From assembly GCA_035277525.1 (NCBI GenBank), contig DATEKH010000122.1:1-20606 (forward strand): a stretch of DNA of 20,606 nt, read 5' to 3'. Shown here one piece after another: positions 7,319-14,441 of this stretch. The number at the start of each line of letters is the position of its first letter. The stretch's first letter is position 1. Below the pieces are notes generated by a model. That model was not told where the DNA came from, made no database searches, and saw nothing but the letters and a program-made list of their open reading frames with translations. A program made the position numbers and the translations under genes. The stretch comes from CAIKMD01 sp035277525. GTDB lineage: Bacteria > Pseudomonadota > Alphaproteobacteria > ATCC43930 > CGMCC-115725.

Positions 7319-8596
7319 TTATGTCGCCGTGCCGCGGGAAGGCCAGGCCAGCGCCGCGAAGAGACCGACCGTCGCGCATGCCGCGACGTAATAGGTCGGC
7401 GCGAGCGGGTCATGGGTGCGCATGATCAGCCATGCGACGACCAGCGGCGCCAATCCGCCGAACAGCGCGACGGCGAAATTGTAGGCGACACCCAATCCGC
7501 TCGCGCGCAAGCGCATGGGAAAGAGCTCGCCGAGCGCCGCGTTGAAAGGGCCGCCGGAAAACGAAAAGATCACTCCGAAGGCGAATTCGACCGCGGCAAG
7601 ATGTCCGACGCTCCGTCCCTGATGCAGCCACAAGAAGCAGGGATATGGCGCGGCGAGCAAACCGGCCATCGAGACAACGAGCAGGCTCTTGCGCCCGATC
7701 TTGTCGGAGACCAGCCCGAGGATTGGGCAAAACACGCTGACGGTGAGGCCGGCGACCACCGGTGCGACGAACGCGGCGCTGAGATCGAGCCCCAGCACCC
7801 GGATCGCGTAGGTCGGCATAAACACGAACAGCACGTAGAGGGCCGCGCTGCCGCCGATCACCAGGCCAAAGCCGAGCAGCACGCGGCGCTTATAGGCCAC
7901 GGCGAGCTCGACGAGCGGAGAGCGGCCTGATCGGTGCCGCGCGCGCTCGTCGAGGAAGCTCGGCGATTCTTTCAGCCGCAGCCGCAGGTAATAGCCGACG
8001 GGGCCGATCACCAGGCCGAGAAAGAACGGCATGCGCCAGCCCCAGGCCATGAATTGCTCCGGCGTCAGTGCGGTCGCCACCAGCGCGCCGGCGAGGCCGG
8101 ACAGCAGGATCGCCATCCCCTGTCCCGCGAGCTGCCAGGCGCCATAGAGACCACGGCGCGATGGTGGCGCGGCCTCGATCAGGAAGGCCGTGGCGCTCGC
8201 GAATTCGCCCCCCGCGGAGAAGCCTTGCAGCAGCCGGCTCGCGACGATGATCACAGGCGCCGCGACGCCGATCGTGGCATAGCCCGGCGCGACGGCGATG
8301 AGCGCGGTGCCGAGCGTCATCACGGCGATGACGAGGATCAGCGTGTTGCGGCGTCCCCACTGATCGGCGAGCTGCGCCAGGACAACGCCGCCGAGCGGCC
8401 GGACGATATAGGCGGTGCCAAAGGCGGCGAGCGAAGAGAGCAGCGAGGTCCACGGTGACTGCGCCGGAAAAAACAGCGTTCCGATCGGGACCGCGAGATA
8501 GCCGTACAACGCAAAGTCGTACCAATCGAGCGCGTTCCCGATCACCACCGCCCCGATCGTCCGGAAGGCGGGCCGCACCGCGACAATGTTCGACAT
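7319..8596 (-). CDS. MFS transporter, metabolite:H+ symporter type
   Basis: This 425-residue inner-membrane carrier has twelve predicted helices and the hallmarks of the MHS branch of MFS (ProP/KgtP-like). These are GNALDWYDFALYGYLA at the start, the RPLGGVVLAQLADQWGRR loop 2-3 signature, SRLLQGFSAGGEFASATAFL in helix 4, and a second-half DKIGRKSL loop. The family moves osmolytes, organic acids or aromatic acids with protons; the substrate is unknown here. The ATG at 8596 lies three bases after the cbpM stop, with GAGG about nine bases upstream inside the end of cbpM, so it is part of the cbpA-cbpM operon. A transporter so tightly attached to a J-domain chaperone pair is unexpected. It ends 31 bases from the convergent unknown-function gene. 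Confidence 0.9.
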   Translation of the reverse strand: MSNIVAVRPAFRTIGAVVIGNALDWYDFALYGYLAVPIGTLFFPAQSPWTSLLSSLAAFGTAYIVRPLGGVVLAQLADQWGRRNTLILVIAVMTLGTALIAVAPGYATIGVAAPVIIVASRLLQGFSAGGEFASATAFLIEAAPPSRRGLYGAWQLAGQGMAILLSGLAGALVATALTPEQFMAWGWRMPFFLGLVIGPVGYYLRLRLKESPSFLDERARHRSGRSPLVELAVAYKRRVLLGFGLVIGGSAALYVLFVFMPTYAIRVLGLDLSAAFVAPVVAGLTVSVFCPILGLVSDKIGRKSLLVVSMAGLLAAPYPCFLWLHQGRSVGHLAAVEFAFGVIFSFSGGPFNAALGELFPMRLRASGLGVAYNFAVALFGGLAPLVVAWLIMRTHDPLAPTYYVAACATVGLFAALAWPSRGTAT

Positions 8597-8599
8597 GGC

Positions 8600-8917
8600 T
8601 CAAGCCTCGAAATATGCGCGAAGCTTTTCTTTGATCTCGGGCGGAAGAGACTCGATCGACTGGGCGAGCGAGTTGAGCCGGTGGCGCAAGGCATAGACCT
8701 GATCGAGCAGTTGGAGCACGACCGGCATCGCTTCATCGTCGATCATCAGCTCATGCCGCAATTCGACGATGAGATGAATGCGCGCGACATCGATCTCGTG
8801 GAAGAGATAGGCCTCGCCGCGACGCTCGGGCTTGACCCAGCGCACGGCGATCCAGCGCTCGAGCTCGTCGGCGTCGAGCCCTTTGACTTCCCGCAGCACG
8901 GTCTCGAAGGCGATCAT
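8600..8917 (-). CDS. cbpM: CbpM chaperone modulator
   Basis: This 105-residue protein of the CbpM/MerR_2-like family binds the J-domain of CbpA and inhibits its co-chaperone activity. The N-terminal part (about 15-60) has the winged-helix-like pattern LDADELERWIAVRWVKP, then LFHEIDVARIHLIVELR. The C-terminus is a helix ending in LPPEIKEKLRAYFEA. The length matches the family. The start ATG (8917) overlaps the cbpA stop by four bases (ATGA), so translation is coupled, as expected for a protein and its dedicated regulator. Identity rests on both the sequence pattern and the adjacency to cbpA. Confidence 0.92.
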   Translation of the reverse strand: MIAFETVLREVKGLDADELERWIAVRWVKPERRGEAYLFHEIDVARIHLIVELRHELMIDDEAMPVVLQLLDQVYALRHRLNSLAQSIESLPPEIKEKLRAYFEA

Positions 8918-9834
8918 ACGCTTAAGCCTTTGCGCGGATCATAGGGATGCTTCGCTTCCCACTGTTTCAAGAAGGCGGAGAGCTCGCTATCCGGCTTTTC
9001 CGGCAGCACCAGCCGCAGCGTGACCAGCGCGTCGCCGCGACCGCCGACGCCCTTGCCGCGCAGCCGCAAGACAGTGCCGCTGTTGGAGCCAGGCGGAATG
9101 GTCAGGGTCACGGCGCCCGAAGGCATGGGTACGGTGACCTTGGCGCCTTGCGTCGCTTCGGCGAGCGTCACGGGCAGGTCGAGGCGAATATCGTCGCCGT
9201 CGCGGCGAAACAGCGGATGCGGCGCCACGTGAATCTCGATCAGCGCGTCGCCTGCGCCGCCGCCACCGATGCCAGGATCGCCCTGGCCCGCGAGCCGCAG
9301 CACCTGGCCGTCGCGCACCCCAGGCGGGATCGAAACCTCGAGGCTCTTGCCGGGCGCCAGCTCCAGGCGCTGGCGCGCGCCGTTGACCGCGTCGAGAAAG
9401 CCCACGGTCAGCGCATAGTGCCGGTCGGCGCCGCGCATGCGGAAGCTACCCCCGCCAGCGCGCCCGCCCTGTCCGCGGCTGAAGAACGCGAAGAGATCAT
9501 CGAGATCCTCGGGCTCGACGCCTTCCGCAGCGCGATATTTGGCGCCGGGCGCCGCGCCGGCGAAATCTTGATAGGAATAGGCGCGCGGCTTCTCGGCGCC
9601 GCTCTCATCGATCTCGCCGCGGTCATAGCGCGCCCGCTTCTCCTTGTCGGAGAGCAGGTCGTAGGCCGCAGCGATCTCCTTGAAGCGGGCTTCGGCCTGC
9701 TTGTTGCCGGGGTTGAGATCAGGGTGATGGCGCTTGGCGAGATCGCGATAGACGCGCCGGATCTCCGCGTCCGTCGCATCCTTCTTGACGCCAAGCACTT
9801 CGTAGGGATTTCGCGCCGCCATGGTTGCATCCAT
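8914..9834 (-). CDS. cbpA: CbpA-like J-domain co-chaperone
   Basis: This 306-residue class II J-domain protein works with DnaK. The J-domain is at residues 10-75, with NPYEVLGV, the HPD motif at 37-39 (RHHPDLNPGN) and the closing YDLLSDKEKRARYD. A short Gly/Phe/Arg-rich linker follows (about 120-135, SRGQGGRAGGGSFRMRG). The C-terminal substrate-binding domains then start, with SLEVSIPPGVRDGQVLRLAGQG, and the second repeat has TIPPGSNSGTVLRLRGKG. The zinc-finger of true DnaJ is absent, which fits CbpA. ATG 9834 gives the longest protein; ATG 9822 (MAARNPYEVLG) is equally plausible, and neither has a strong SD. cbpM overlaps the stop by four bases. A perfect 10-base inverted repeat lies 18 bases upstream of the start. 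Confidence 0.92.
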   Translation of the reverse strand: MDATMAARNPYEVLGVKKDATDAEIRRVYRDLAKRHHPDLNPGNKQAEARFKEIAAAYDLLSDKEKRARYDRGEIDESGAEKPRAYSYQDFAGAAPGAKYRAAEGVEPEDLDDLFAFFSRGQGGRAGGGSFRMRGADRHYALTVGFLDAVNGARQRLELAPGKSLEVSIPPGVRDGQVLRLAGQGDPGIGGGGAGDALIEIHVAPHPLFRRDGDDIRLDLPVTLAEATQGAKVTVPMPSGAVTLTIPPGSNSGTVLRLRGKGVGGRGDALVTLRLVLPEKPDSELSAFLKQWEAKHPYDPRKGLSV

Positions 9835-9852
9835 ATAGTTGCTTTGCGCCCG

Positions 9853-9879
9853 CCTCCCAAGCCCTCATTGCTTGGGAGG
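9853..9879. promoter_or_regulatory. Perfect 10-base inverted repeat between cbpA and the Mn exporter
   Basis: CCTCCCAAGC (9853-9862) and GCTTGGGAGG (9870-9879) are perfectly complementary, with a seven-base spacer. The right arm overlaps the predicted -35 box of the plus-strand promoter. On the minus strand the element lies in the probable 5' leader or promoter of cbpA. It could be an operator for one or both genes, or an RNA hairpin in the cbpA leader. It does not match CIRCE. Confidence 0.5.
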
Positions 9880-9896
9880 GTAGCGTCGGCTATCCT
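9868..9896 (+). promoter_or_regulatory. Predicted sigma-70-type promoter of the riboswitch transcript
   Basis: TTGCTT (9868-9873) and TATCCT (9891-9896) are separated by 17 bases. The predicted transcription start, seven to ten bases further on, coincides with the 5' edge of the manganese riboswitch, which supports the assignment. No other -10/-35 pair fits this well in the gap. Confidence 0.5.
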
Positions 9897-9904
9897 CGCG
9901 CGTA

Positions 9905-10057
9905 CGCATTGGGGAGTAGCCGCCCGGGTGTTCACCGGGCCATGCGTCAACATGCTTGGCTGCGGTTCTGCCGCTTCCATGGCGCATGGGGCTTTGAGAC
10001 CGTCGGCGCGACTTGGCCCGCGGCGTTTTCAAAGCATGGCGAGACCAACGGTTTGCG
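9905..10057 (+). ncRNA. yybP-ykoY manganese riboswitch
   Basis: The segment carries the consensus blocks of the yybP-ykoY Mn2+ riboswitch in order. GGGGAGTAG is at 9911-9919; a GC stem follows (GCCCGGGTG/TTCACCGGGC, 9922-9940), then GTCAACAT (9946-9953), a variable arm, and GCATGGCGAGACC (10034-10046). The ends pair: CGCA and TTGG at 9905-9912 with CCAA and TGCG at 10045-10057, closing the P1 helix. The class binds Mn2+ and switches on Mn exporters (mntP, UPF0016/GDT1 and P-type ATPases). The gene downstream is a UPF0016 protein, exactly the expected target. The 68 bases between riboswitch and start codon contain a G-rich run (GGAGG, 10074-10078) that may take part in the expression platform. 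The mechanism, translational or transcriptional, cannot be decided by eye. Confidence 0.9.
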
Positions 10058-10125
10058 TTCTCCGTTGCCGAGCGGAGGATGGCGGGCCGTGGTCTCCTGC
10101 CGTCGGCCTGGATCTCCCACTGCGC

Positions 10126-10689
10126 ATGGAAGCCTTTCTCATTTCATTGTCGAGCGTCGCCATCGCCGAGATCGGCGATCGGACGCAGCTCTTGTCCCTG
10201 GCGCTCGCGGCGCATTACCGCAAGCCCTGGCCGATCGTGCTGGGGATTTTGCTCGCCACCATCGCCAATCATGCGGTCGCCGGCTTGCTCGGCGCGTGGC
10301 TCGGGACATTGCTCACGCCCGTGGTGCTCGACGTGACGGTGGGCGTGAGCATGGTTGCAATGGCCGTTTGGGTGCTGCGCGCCGATACGCTCAAGCCCGG
10401 CCGCGAGGTCAGCAACCGCAGCGCGTTCGTTACGACGCTGGTGACCTTCTTCATCGCCGAGATCGGCGACAAGACCCAGGTCGCGACCTTGGCGCTGGCG
10501 GCGGCCTATCCGGACCTCGTTGCGGTGGTCGCCGGCACGACCACAGGCATGCTGATCGCCAACGTGCCGGCGGTGTTTCTTGGCGACGCGCTGTCGGGCC
10601 GACTGCCGATCCGCAAGATGAACTACATCGCCGCGCTGTTTTTCGGCGCGATCGGCGTCGTCTTCATCGCGCGGGCGCTATGGCCGTGA
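10126..10689 (+). CDS. UPF0016/GDT1 (TMEM165) family manganese exporter
   Basis: This 187-residue membrane protein has six predicted helices in two homologous halves. Each half carries the family's metal-binding signature E-x-G-D-K/R-T-Q: AEIGDRTQ at residues 14-21 and AEIGDKTQ at 111-118. Relatives include the bacterial MneA and eukaryotic GDT1/TMEM165 Mn2+ or Ca2+/H+ exchangers. The Mn riboswitch in the leader makes Mn2+ export the likely role: high Mn2+ switches on its own removal. ATG 10126 is the first start that gives the canonical N-terminus; its SD is weak (GGAT, 12 bases upstream). An open frame that continues back to 8947 is a shadow of cbpA. The stop codon TGA directly abuts the stop of the convergent FMN reductase gene. 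Confidence 0.92.
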   Translation: MEAFLISLSSVAIAEIGDRTQLLSLALAAHYRKPWPIVLGILLATIANHAVAGLLGAWLGTLLTPVVLDVTVGVSMVAMAVWVLRADTLKPGREVSNRSAFVTTLVTFFIAEIGDKTQVATLALAAAYPDLVAVVAGTTTGMLIANVPAVFLGDALSGRLPIRKMNYIAALFFGAIGVVFIARALWP

Positions 10690-11247
10690 TCAGCGGCCGA
10701 AGCGCTCGATCCAGCTGGCGAAGGCGATGAGGAACTTGGCGAGAAAATCGCGCGTGCCCGGATTGGCGATCTGGCCTTCGGCATCGAACAGCTTGTCGGC
10801 GCCGCCGACATAGGCTTCGGGTTGCGGCATGGCCGGCACGTTGAGGAAGACCAGGGCCTGGCGCAAATGATGGTTGGCGCCGAACGCGCCGATCGCGCCG
10901 GGCGATACGCTGACGATCGCGCCTGGCTTGCCGTTCCAGGCGCTCTTGCCAGAGGGCCTCGAGCCGACATCGATGGCGTTCTTGAGCGGGCCCGGGATCG
11001 AGCGGTTGTATTCCGGCGTGACGAAGAGCACGGCATCGGCCTTGGCGACCCGGTCGCGAAAGCTCGCCCACGCGGCCGGCGCGTTGGCGTCTGCATCCTG
11101 GTCGTAAAGCGGCAAATGCCGGATCTCGACGATCTCGAGCTTCAGCGACGGGGGCGCCATAGCGGCGAGCGCCAGCGCTATCCTGCGGCTGAAGGAGTCC
11201 TTTCTCAGGCTGCCGACCAAAACCGCGACATCCCTTTGCGTGCTCAT
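10690..11247 (-). CDS. NADPH-dependent FMN reductase family protein
   Basis: This 185-residue cytosolic flavodoxin-fold protein is of the usual length for the family (about 180-190). The phosphate-binding loop GSLRKDSFSR is at residues 12-21. The flavin-ring loop TPEYNRSIPGPLKNAID, typical of azoreductase/chromate-reductase-like members (YieF/ChrR, EmoB-like), lies in the middle, followed by GAFGANHHLRQAL. It reduces FMN or quinones with NAD(P)H and probably protects against redox-cycling compounds. ATG 11247 is supported by GGAG six bases upstream; an extension to 11397 has the composition of a shadow. A GC-rich hairpin (11258-11283) lies immediately before the RBS and separates this gene from the dehydrogenase gene upstream. 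Confidence 0.9.
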   Translation of the reverse strand: MSTQRDVAVLVGSLRKDSFSRRIALALAAMAPPSLKLEIVEIRHLPLYDQDADANAPAAWASFRDRVAKADAVLFVTPEYNRSIPGPLKNAIDVGSRPSGKSAWNGKPGAIVSVSPGAIGAFGANHHLRQALVFLNVPAMPQPEAYVGGADKLFDAEGQIANPGTRDFLAKFLIAFASWIERFGR

Positions 11248-11257
11248 CCGCTTCTCC

Positions 11258-11283
11258 GTGGCTGGGAGGGATCCCCCAACCAC
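11258..11283 (-). terminator. GC-rich hairpin between SDR and FMN reductase genes
   Basis: GTGG-c-TGGG (from 11258) pairs with CCCA-a-CCAC (to 11283) through about ten base pairs with two mismatches. There is no U-tract. It could be a weak terminator after the phosphatase/SDR operon, or a leader hairpin controlling the reductase, since the reductase SD begins immediately after it on the minus strand. Confidence 0.35.
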
Positions 11284-11294
11284 AGATGTGGCGA

Positions 11295-12146
11295 TTAGGA
11301 ATCGGACGGCAAGCCTGCGAGCGCTCGGCTTTCCTGCCACAGCCGCGCGGCGGCGGCTTCGTCCTGGGCTGCCGCGCTCGGCGCACGCTCCTTGCACTTG
11401 TCGAAATAGCGGCCGGTGATCCCCTCGAGCGCGGGTGCGGACGCGACGTAAACCGGCGTCTCCGCGCCCTGCGCCACCGAAATCGCCGAGAACCGCTTGG
11501 CCAAGGCGATGCCGAAGCCGACAACGCCGCTATTGTTGTCGCCGAAACTGGTCGCAACGAATCCCGGATGAAGGCAATTCGCGGTGACGCCCGTGCCGGC
11601 GAGGCGCTGGGCCAACGCGCGCGTGAACAAAATGTTGCAGAGCTTCGAGCGTTGATAGGCTTTCCAGCCGCTGTAGCTACGCGCGCATTGCAGATCGGCG
11701 AAGTCGAGCGCTGCCTTGCGGTGCGCCTCCGATGCGACGTTGACGATGCGCGCGGGCGCCGAGGCGGCGAGGCGCTCGAGAAGAAGCTCCGTCAACACGA
11801 CATAGCCCATATGGTTGAGCGCGAATGTTTGCTCGAGCCCGTCGGGCGTCACCATGCGCCGCGCGAAGAAGGCGCCGGCATTGTTGACGAGCACATCGAC
11901 GCGGGGCGCCGCGCGCAACAGCTCCGATGCGACGCGCACCACCTCGCTGCGAAGCGCCAGATCGGCGTAGCGCATCTCGATCGCGGCACCCGGCAATTGC
12001 GCGCGCAGCCGCGCCAGCGCGGCCTCGCCTTTACCGCGGTTGTGCCCGACAAGGACGAGCCTCGCACCGAGCGCACCGAGGCGGCGCGCCGTCTCGAGGC
12101 CGATCCCGTCGCTTGCGCCGGTGATGATGCAGGTCTTGCCGTTCAT
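11295..12146 (-). CDS. Short-chain dehydrogenase/reductase (retinol dehydrogenase-like)
   Basis: This 283-residue cytosolic Rossmann-fold oxidoreductase is a classical SDR. The cofactor loop TGASDGIG is at residues 9-16, NNAG at 88-91, the catalytic Asn at 111, Ser at 139, and YQRSK (Tyr164, Lys168). A substrate-side segment HPGFVATSFGDNN follows. The overall pattern, with a KLCNILFTRALAQRL helix after the active site, matches the retinol-dehydrogenase/WW-oxidoreductase-like SDR group. The basic residue after the Gly-rich strand (HNRGK) favours NADP(H). The substrate is unknown. ATG 12146 overlaps the stop of the phosphatase gene by four bases (ATGA), so the two are translationally coupled. 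An upstream in-frame ATG at 12179 is inside that gene and unlikely. Confidence 0.9.
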   Translation of the reverse strand: MNGKTCIITGASDGIGLETARRLGALGARLVLVGHNRGKGEAALARLRAQLPGAAIEMRYADLALRSEVVRVASELLRAAPRVDVLVNNAGAFFARRMVTPDGLEQTFALNHMGYVVLTELLLERLAASAPARIVNVASEAHRKAALDFADLQCARSYSGWKAYQRSKLCNILFTRALAQRLAGTGVTANCLHPGFVATSFGDNNSGVVGFGIALAKRFSAISVAQGAETPVYVASAPALEGITGRYFDKCKERAPSAAAQDEAAAARLWQESRALAGLPSDS

Positions 12147-12949
12147 GAATTGGCAATGATCTCGCTGACGGCGCGCCACCCCGCCGCGCTCGCCGCGGCA
12201 AGCAGCGGGCGGTCGGGAATGCGCGCATCATAGGGCGTGCCGTCGAGAAACGCGGCCTGGCCGCCGGCCTCGCTGACGATCAGCATGCCCGCGGCATGAT
12301 CCCAAGGCAGCGAGCGCGAATGCAGCGAGAATTGGCTGCGGCCCTCGGCCAGGGCGATGTATTCGAGGCCGCTGCTTCCGCGATTCTCGACGGCGCGGAT
12401 GCGGTCGCTCGCGCTCAGCGCCTTGGCCGCGCGCTGACCCGACTTCGCACGCCCATAAGCCGAGCCGGTGATCTGGTCGGCCGGCAGCTCGGCGGCGACC
12501 GCGAGCCGGCGGCCCTCCGACCAGGCGCCCTCGCCTCTTGCCGCGTGAATCATGCGGTCGTTGACGGGATCGTAAATCCAGCCGGATTGCACAGCCCCCT
12601 GGCGCGCCAGCGCGACGATCACCGCGAAGCCCGGCTCGCCGCGGGCGAAATTCGCGGTGCCGTCGACCGGATCGATGATCCAGACCGGCTCGTCGAGCGA
12701 GAGCAGAGCCAGACGCTGCGGGTCCTCGGCCACGCCCTCCTCGCCGATCACCTGGACGCCGGCGGCGATGTCGCCGAGGCGGCGCGTCAACGCGCGCTCG
12801 GTCTCGATGTCGGCTATGGTGACGAGGTCGCCGGGCTTCTTCTCGCGAATGTCGCCGCTGTCGAGCGCGCGAAAGCGCGGCATGATCAGCGTATGGGCGG
12901 TCTCGCGGATGAGATTGGCCACGGTCTCGCAGTCGATCATTTGTGGCAT
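12143..12949 (-). CDS. Inositol monophosphatase family phosphatase
   Basis: This 268-residue Mg2+-dependent phosphatase belongs to the IMPase/FBPase/CysQ fold. Metal ligands are visible: Asp47 in TIADIETE, Glu70/Glu71 in IGEEG, the motif WIIDPVDGTANF (Asp93 and Asp96), and the second motif PWDHAAGMLIVSEAGG with Asp216. Family members hydrolyse inositol phosphates, 3'-phosphoadenosine phosphates, histidinol phosphate or fructose bisphosphate; the sequence alone does not choose between them. ATG 12949 or ATG 12940 could be the start; neither has a recognisable SD. The gene overlaps the SDR gene by four bases at its 3' end. Only 26 bases separate it from the divergent amine oxidase, so its promoter probably lies inside that gene's coding region. 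Confidence 0.9.
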   Translation of the reverse strand: MPQMIDCETVANLIRETAHTLIMPRFRALDSGDIREKKPGDLVTIADIETERALTRRLGDIAAGVQVIGEEGVAEDPQRLALLSLDEPVWIIDPVDGTANFARGEPGFAVIVALARQGAVQSGWIYDPVNDRMIHAARGEGAWSEGRRLAVAAELPADQITGSAYGRAKSGQRAAKALSASDRIRAVENRGSSGLEYIALAEGRSQFSLHSRSLPWDHAAGMLIVSEAGGQAAFLDGTPYDARIPDRPLLAAASAAGWRAVSEIIANS

Positions 12950-12975
12950 GATGGAACGAAGCGGTTGAGATTGCC

Positions 12976-14232
12976 ATGGCGCAATATGGAGATAATTTCG
13001 ACGTCGTCATCATCGGCGCTGGCGCCGGCGGGGTCGCCGCGGGAAAGCGCCTCCAATCGAGCAAGCTCCGGTTCCTCGTGATCGAGGCGCGCAGCCGCCT
13101 CGGCGGCCGCGCCTGGACGGTTCCGACCCGGCTCGGCAAGCCGATCGATCTTGGCTGCGAATGGCTGCATTCGGCCGACATCAATTCCTGGAGCAACATC
13201 GCCGTCGAGGAGGGCTTCACCCTCGACAAGACGCCGCCCGATTGGGCAAGCCGCGTCGCCATTCATCGCGGCGAGGCAGCCAATGCCGATTGGCTGGCCG
13301 CGCGTGACGCGTTCGAGGAGGCCTATGACCGCGCCGCGCTCGAGAGCGAGGATCGGCCGGCCTCCTCGCTGCTGCCCCAGGGTGGGCCGTGGAACGCGCT
13401 CTTGGGCGCGATCAGCACCTGGGCCAACGGCGCCGAGCTCGAGCTGGTGTCGGTCAAGGACCATGCGCGCTACGCCAACACTCAGGTCAATTGGCGCGTG
13501 CTCGAAGGCTACGGCACCTTGATCGCGAGCCGTGGGGCCGATCTTCCCGTCGTCTTCAACACCGCGGCACGCGAGATCGATCGCCGCGGCGCCGCGCTTC
13601 GCATCGCGACGCCGCGCGGCACCATCACCACGAAAACCGCGATCGTGACGGTGCCCACCAACATCATCGCCGAGGAAGGCTTGCGCTTCACTCCCGCCTT
13701 GCCCGAGAAGCTCGCGGCCGCGGCGGGTCTGCCGCTCGGCATCGCCAACAAGCTCTTCCTCGCGCTCGACGGGGCCGAGCCGGCGGCGGCCTATCGTCAC
13801 TTCGTCGGCTCGCTCGATCGCGTCGCGACCGGCAATTATCAGATCCGTCCGCATGGCTGGCCGATGATCTCGTGCTATTTCGGCGGCCGGCTGGCGACGG
13901 AGCTCGAGCGCGCCGGCATGGCGGCAATGGCTGGTTTCGCGATCGACGAGCTCGCCGGTCTCTATGGCGGCGATATCCGGCGGCGGCTGCGCCCGCTCGC
14001 GAGCTCAGCCTGGGTCGGCGACCCGTTCGCGCGCGGCTCTTATTCGTCGGCGCTGCCCGGGCATGCGGACGACCGCGCGATGTTCGCGCGACCGGTCGAA
14101 GAGCGCATCTTCTTTGCGGGCGAAGCCTGCTCGCGCGATCAGTTCGGCACCGCGCATGCGGCTTTCACCAGCGGCGTCGCCGCGGCGGAACAGGCGATCT
14201 CCGCGCTCGCCCGCAGCAAGGCGGAGGCCTGA
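12976..14232 (+). CDS. Flavin-containing amine oxidase family protein
   Basis: This 418-residue FAD-dependent oxidoreductase is of the monoamine oxidase/polyamine oxidase/phytoene-desaturase-like superfamily. The dinucleotide-binding motif VVIIGAGAGGVAAGKRL (GxGxxG from residue 14) is followed by the typical VIEARSRLGGRAW. A conserved middle follows, with YGTLI and TVPTNIIAEEGLRFTP, and the C-terminal FAD loop ERIFFAGEACSRDQFGTAHAAFTSG closes the fold. No signal peptide is seen, so it is probably cytosolic. The substrate is likely an amine or a related compound but is not readable. It starts at ATG 12976 with a weak SD, 26 bases from the divergent phosphatase. A possible terminator follows the stop. 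Confidence 0.9.
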   Translation: MAQYGDNFDVVIIGAGAGGVAAGKRLQSSKLRFLVIEARSRLGGRAWTVPTRLGKPIDLGCEWLHSADINSWSNIAVEEGFTLDKTPPDWASRVAIHRGEAANADWLAARDAFEEAYDRAALESEDRPASSLLPQGGPWNALLGAISTWANGAELELVSVKDHARYANTQVNWRVLEGYGTLIASRGADLPVVFNTAAREIDRRGAALRIATPRGTITTKTAIVTVPTNIIAEEGLRFTPALPEKLAAAAGLPLGIANKLFLALDGAEPAAAYRHFVGSLDRVATGNYQIRPHGWPMISCYFGGRLATELERAGMAAMAGFAIDELAGLYGGDIRRRLRPLASSAWVGDPFARGSYSSALPGHADDRAMFARPVEERIFFAGEACSRDQFGTAHAAFTSGVAAAEQAISALARSKAEA

Positions 14233-14247
14233 CGGAAGCCGCTTTTT
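14218..14247 (+). terminator. Possible intrinsic terminator of the amine oxidase gene
   Basis: AAGGCGG (14218-14224) can pair with CCGCTTT (14239-14245), including one G-T pair, and the run TTTTT (14243-14247) follows the GC part of the stem. It straddles the stop codon, and the loop is 14 bases, so it is a weak call. Confidence 0.3.
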
Positions 14248-14441
14248 GCGTTGCACCATCCGCGACTGCGACCCGGCCACTCCGCCGTTGCAATCGCTCG
14301 GCGGAAGATTATCCTTCCAGATCGTCAACTCGCTTTGGGTCGGCCTCGTCATTACGCTCTGAGTGAGCCCGACCCGGTCCCATCCAAATCGGCGTTCGAT
14401 CCGCGGCCTCGGGCGCGGCAGGGTAACTTTCGGAGGGACAA

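Noticed and set aside
9853..9879. CIRCE heat-shock operator upstream of the J-domain gene
   Set aside because: The arms (CCTCCCAAGC) do not resemble the CIRCE arm TTAGCACTC, and the spacer is seven bases rather than nine. Kept only as an unidentified palindrome.
10013..10336. Alternative reading frame with ATG 10079 right after GGAGG, as a leader peptide before the Mn exporter
   Set aside because: The frame runs far into the exporter gene with no domain, and the GGAGG is more likely part of the riboswitch expression platform. A short leader peptide is not excluded but lacks support.
8947..10689. Single 580-residue plus-strand ORF
   Set aside because: Its first 393 codons are antisense to cbpA and then run through the riboswitch; only the part from ATG 10126 encodes a real protein. 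It is not a fusion.
12228..13262. 344-residue minus-strand ORF across the phosphatase/amine oxidase junction
   Set aside because: It is an arginine-rich shadow of both genes, with no domain and no RBS.
12937..13854. 305-residue minus-strand ORF opposite the amine oxidase
   Set aside because: Its biased Gly/Arg/Asp composition is typical of antisense frames in GC-rich genes; the amine oxidase frame is fully supported.
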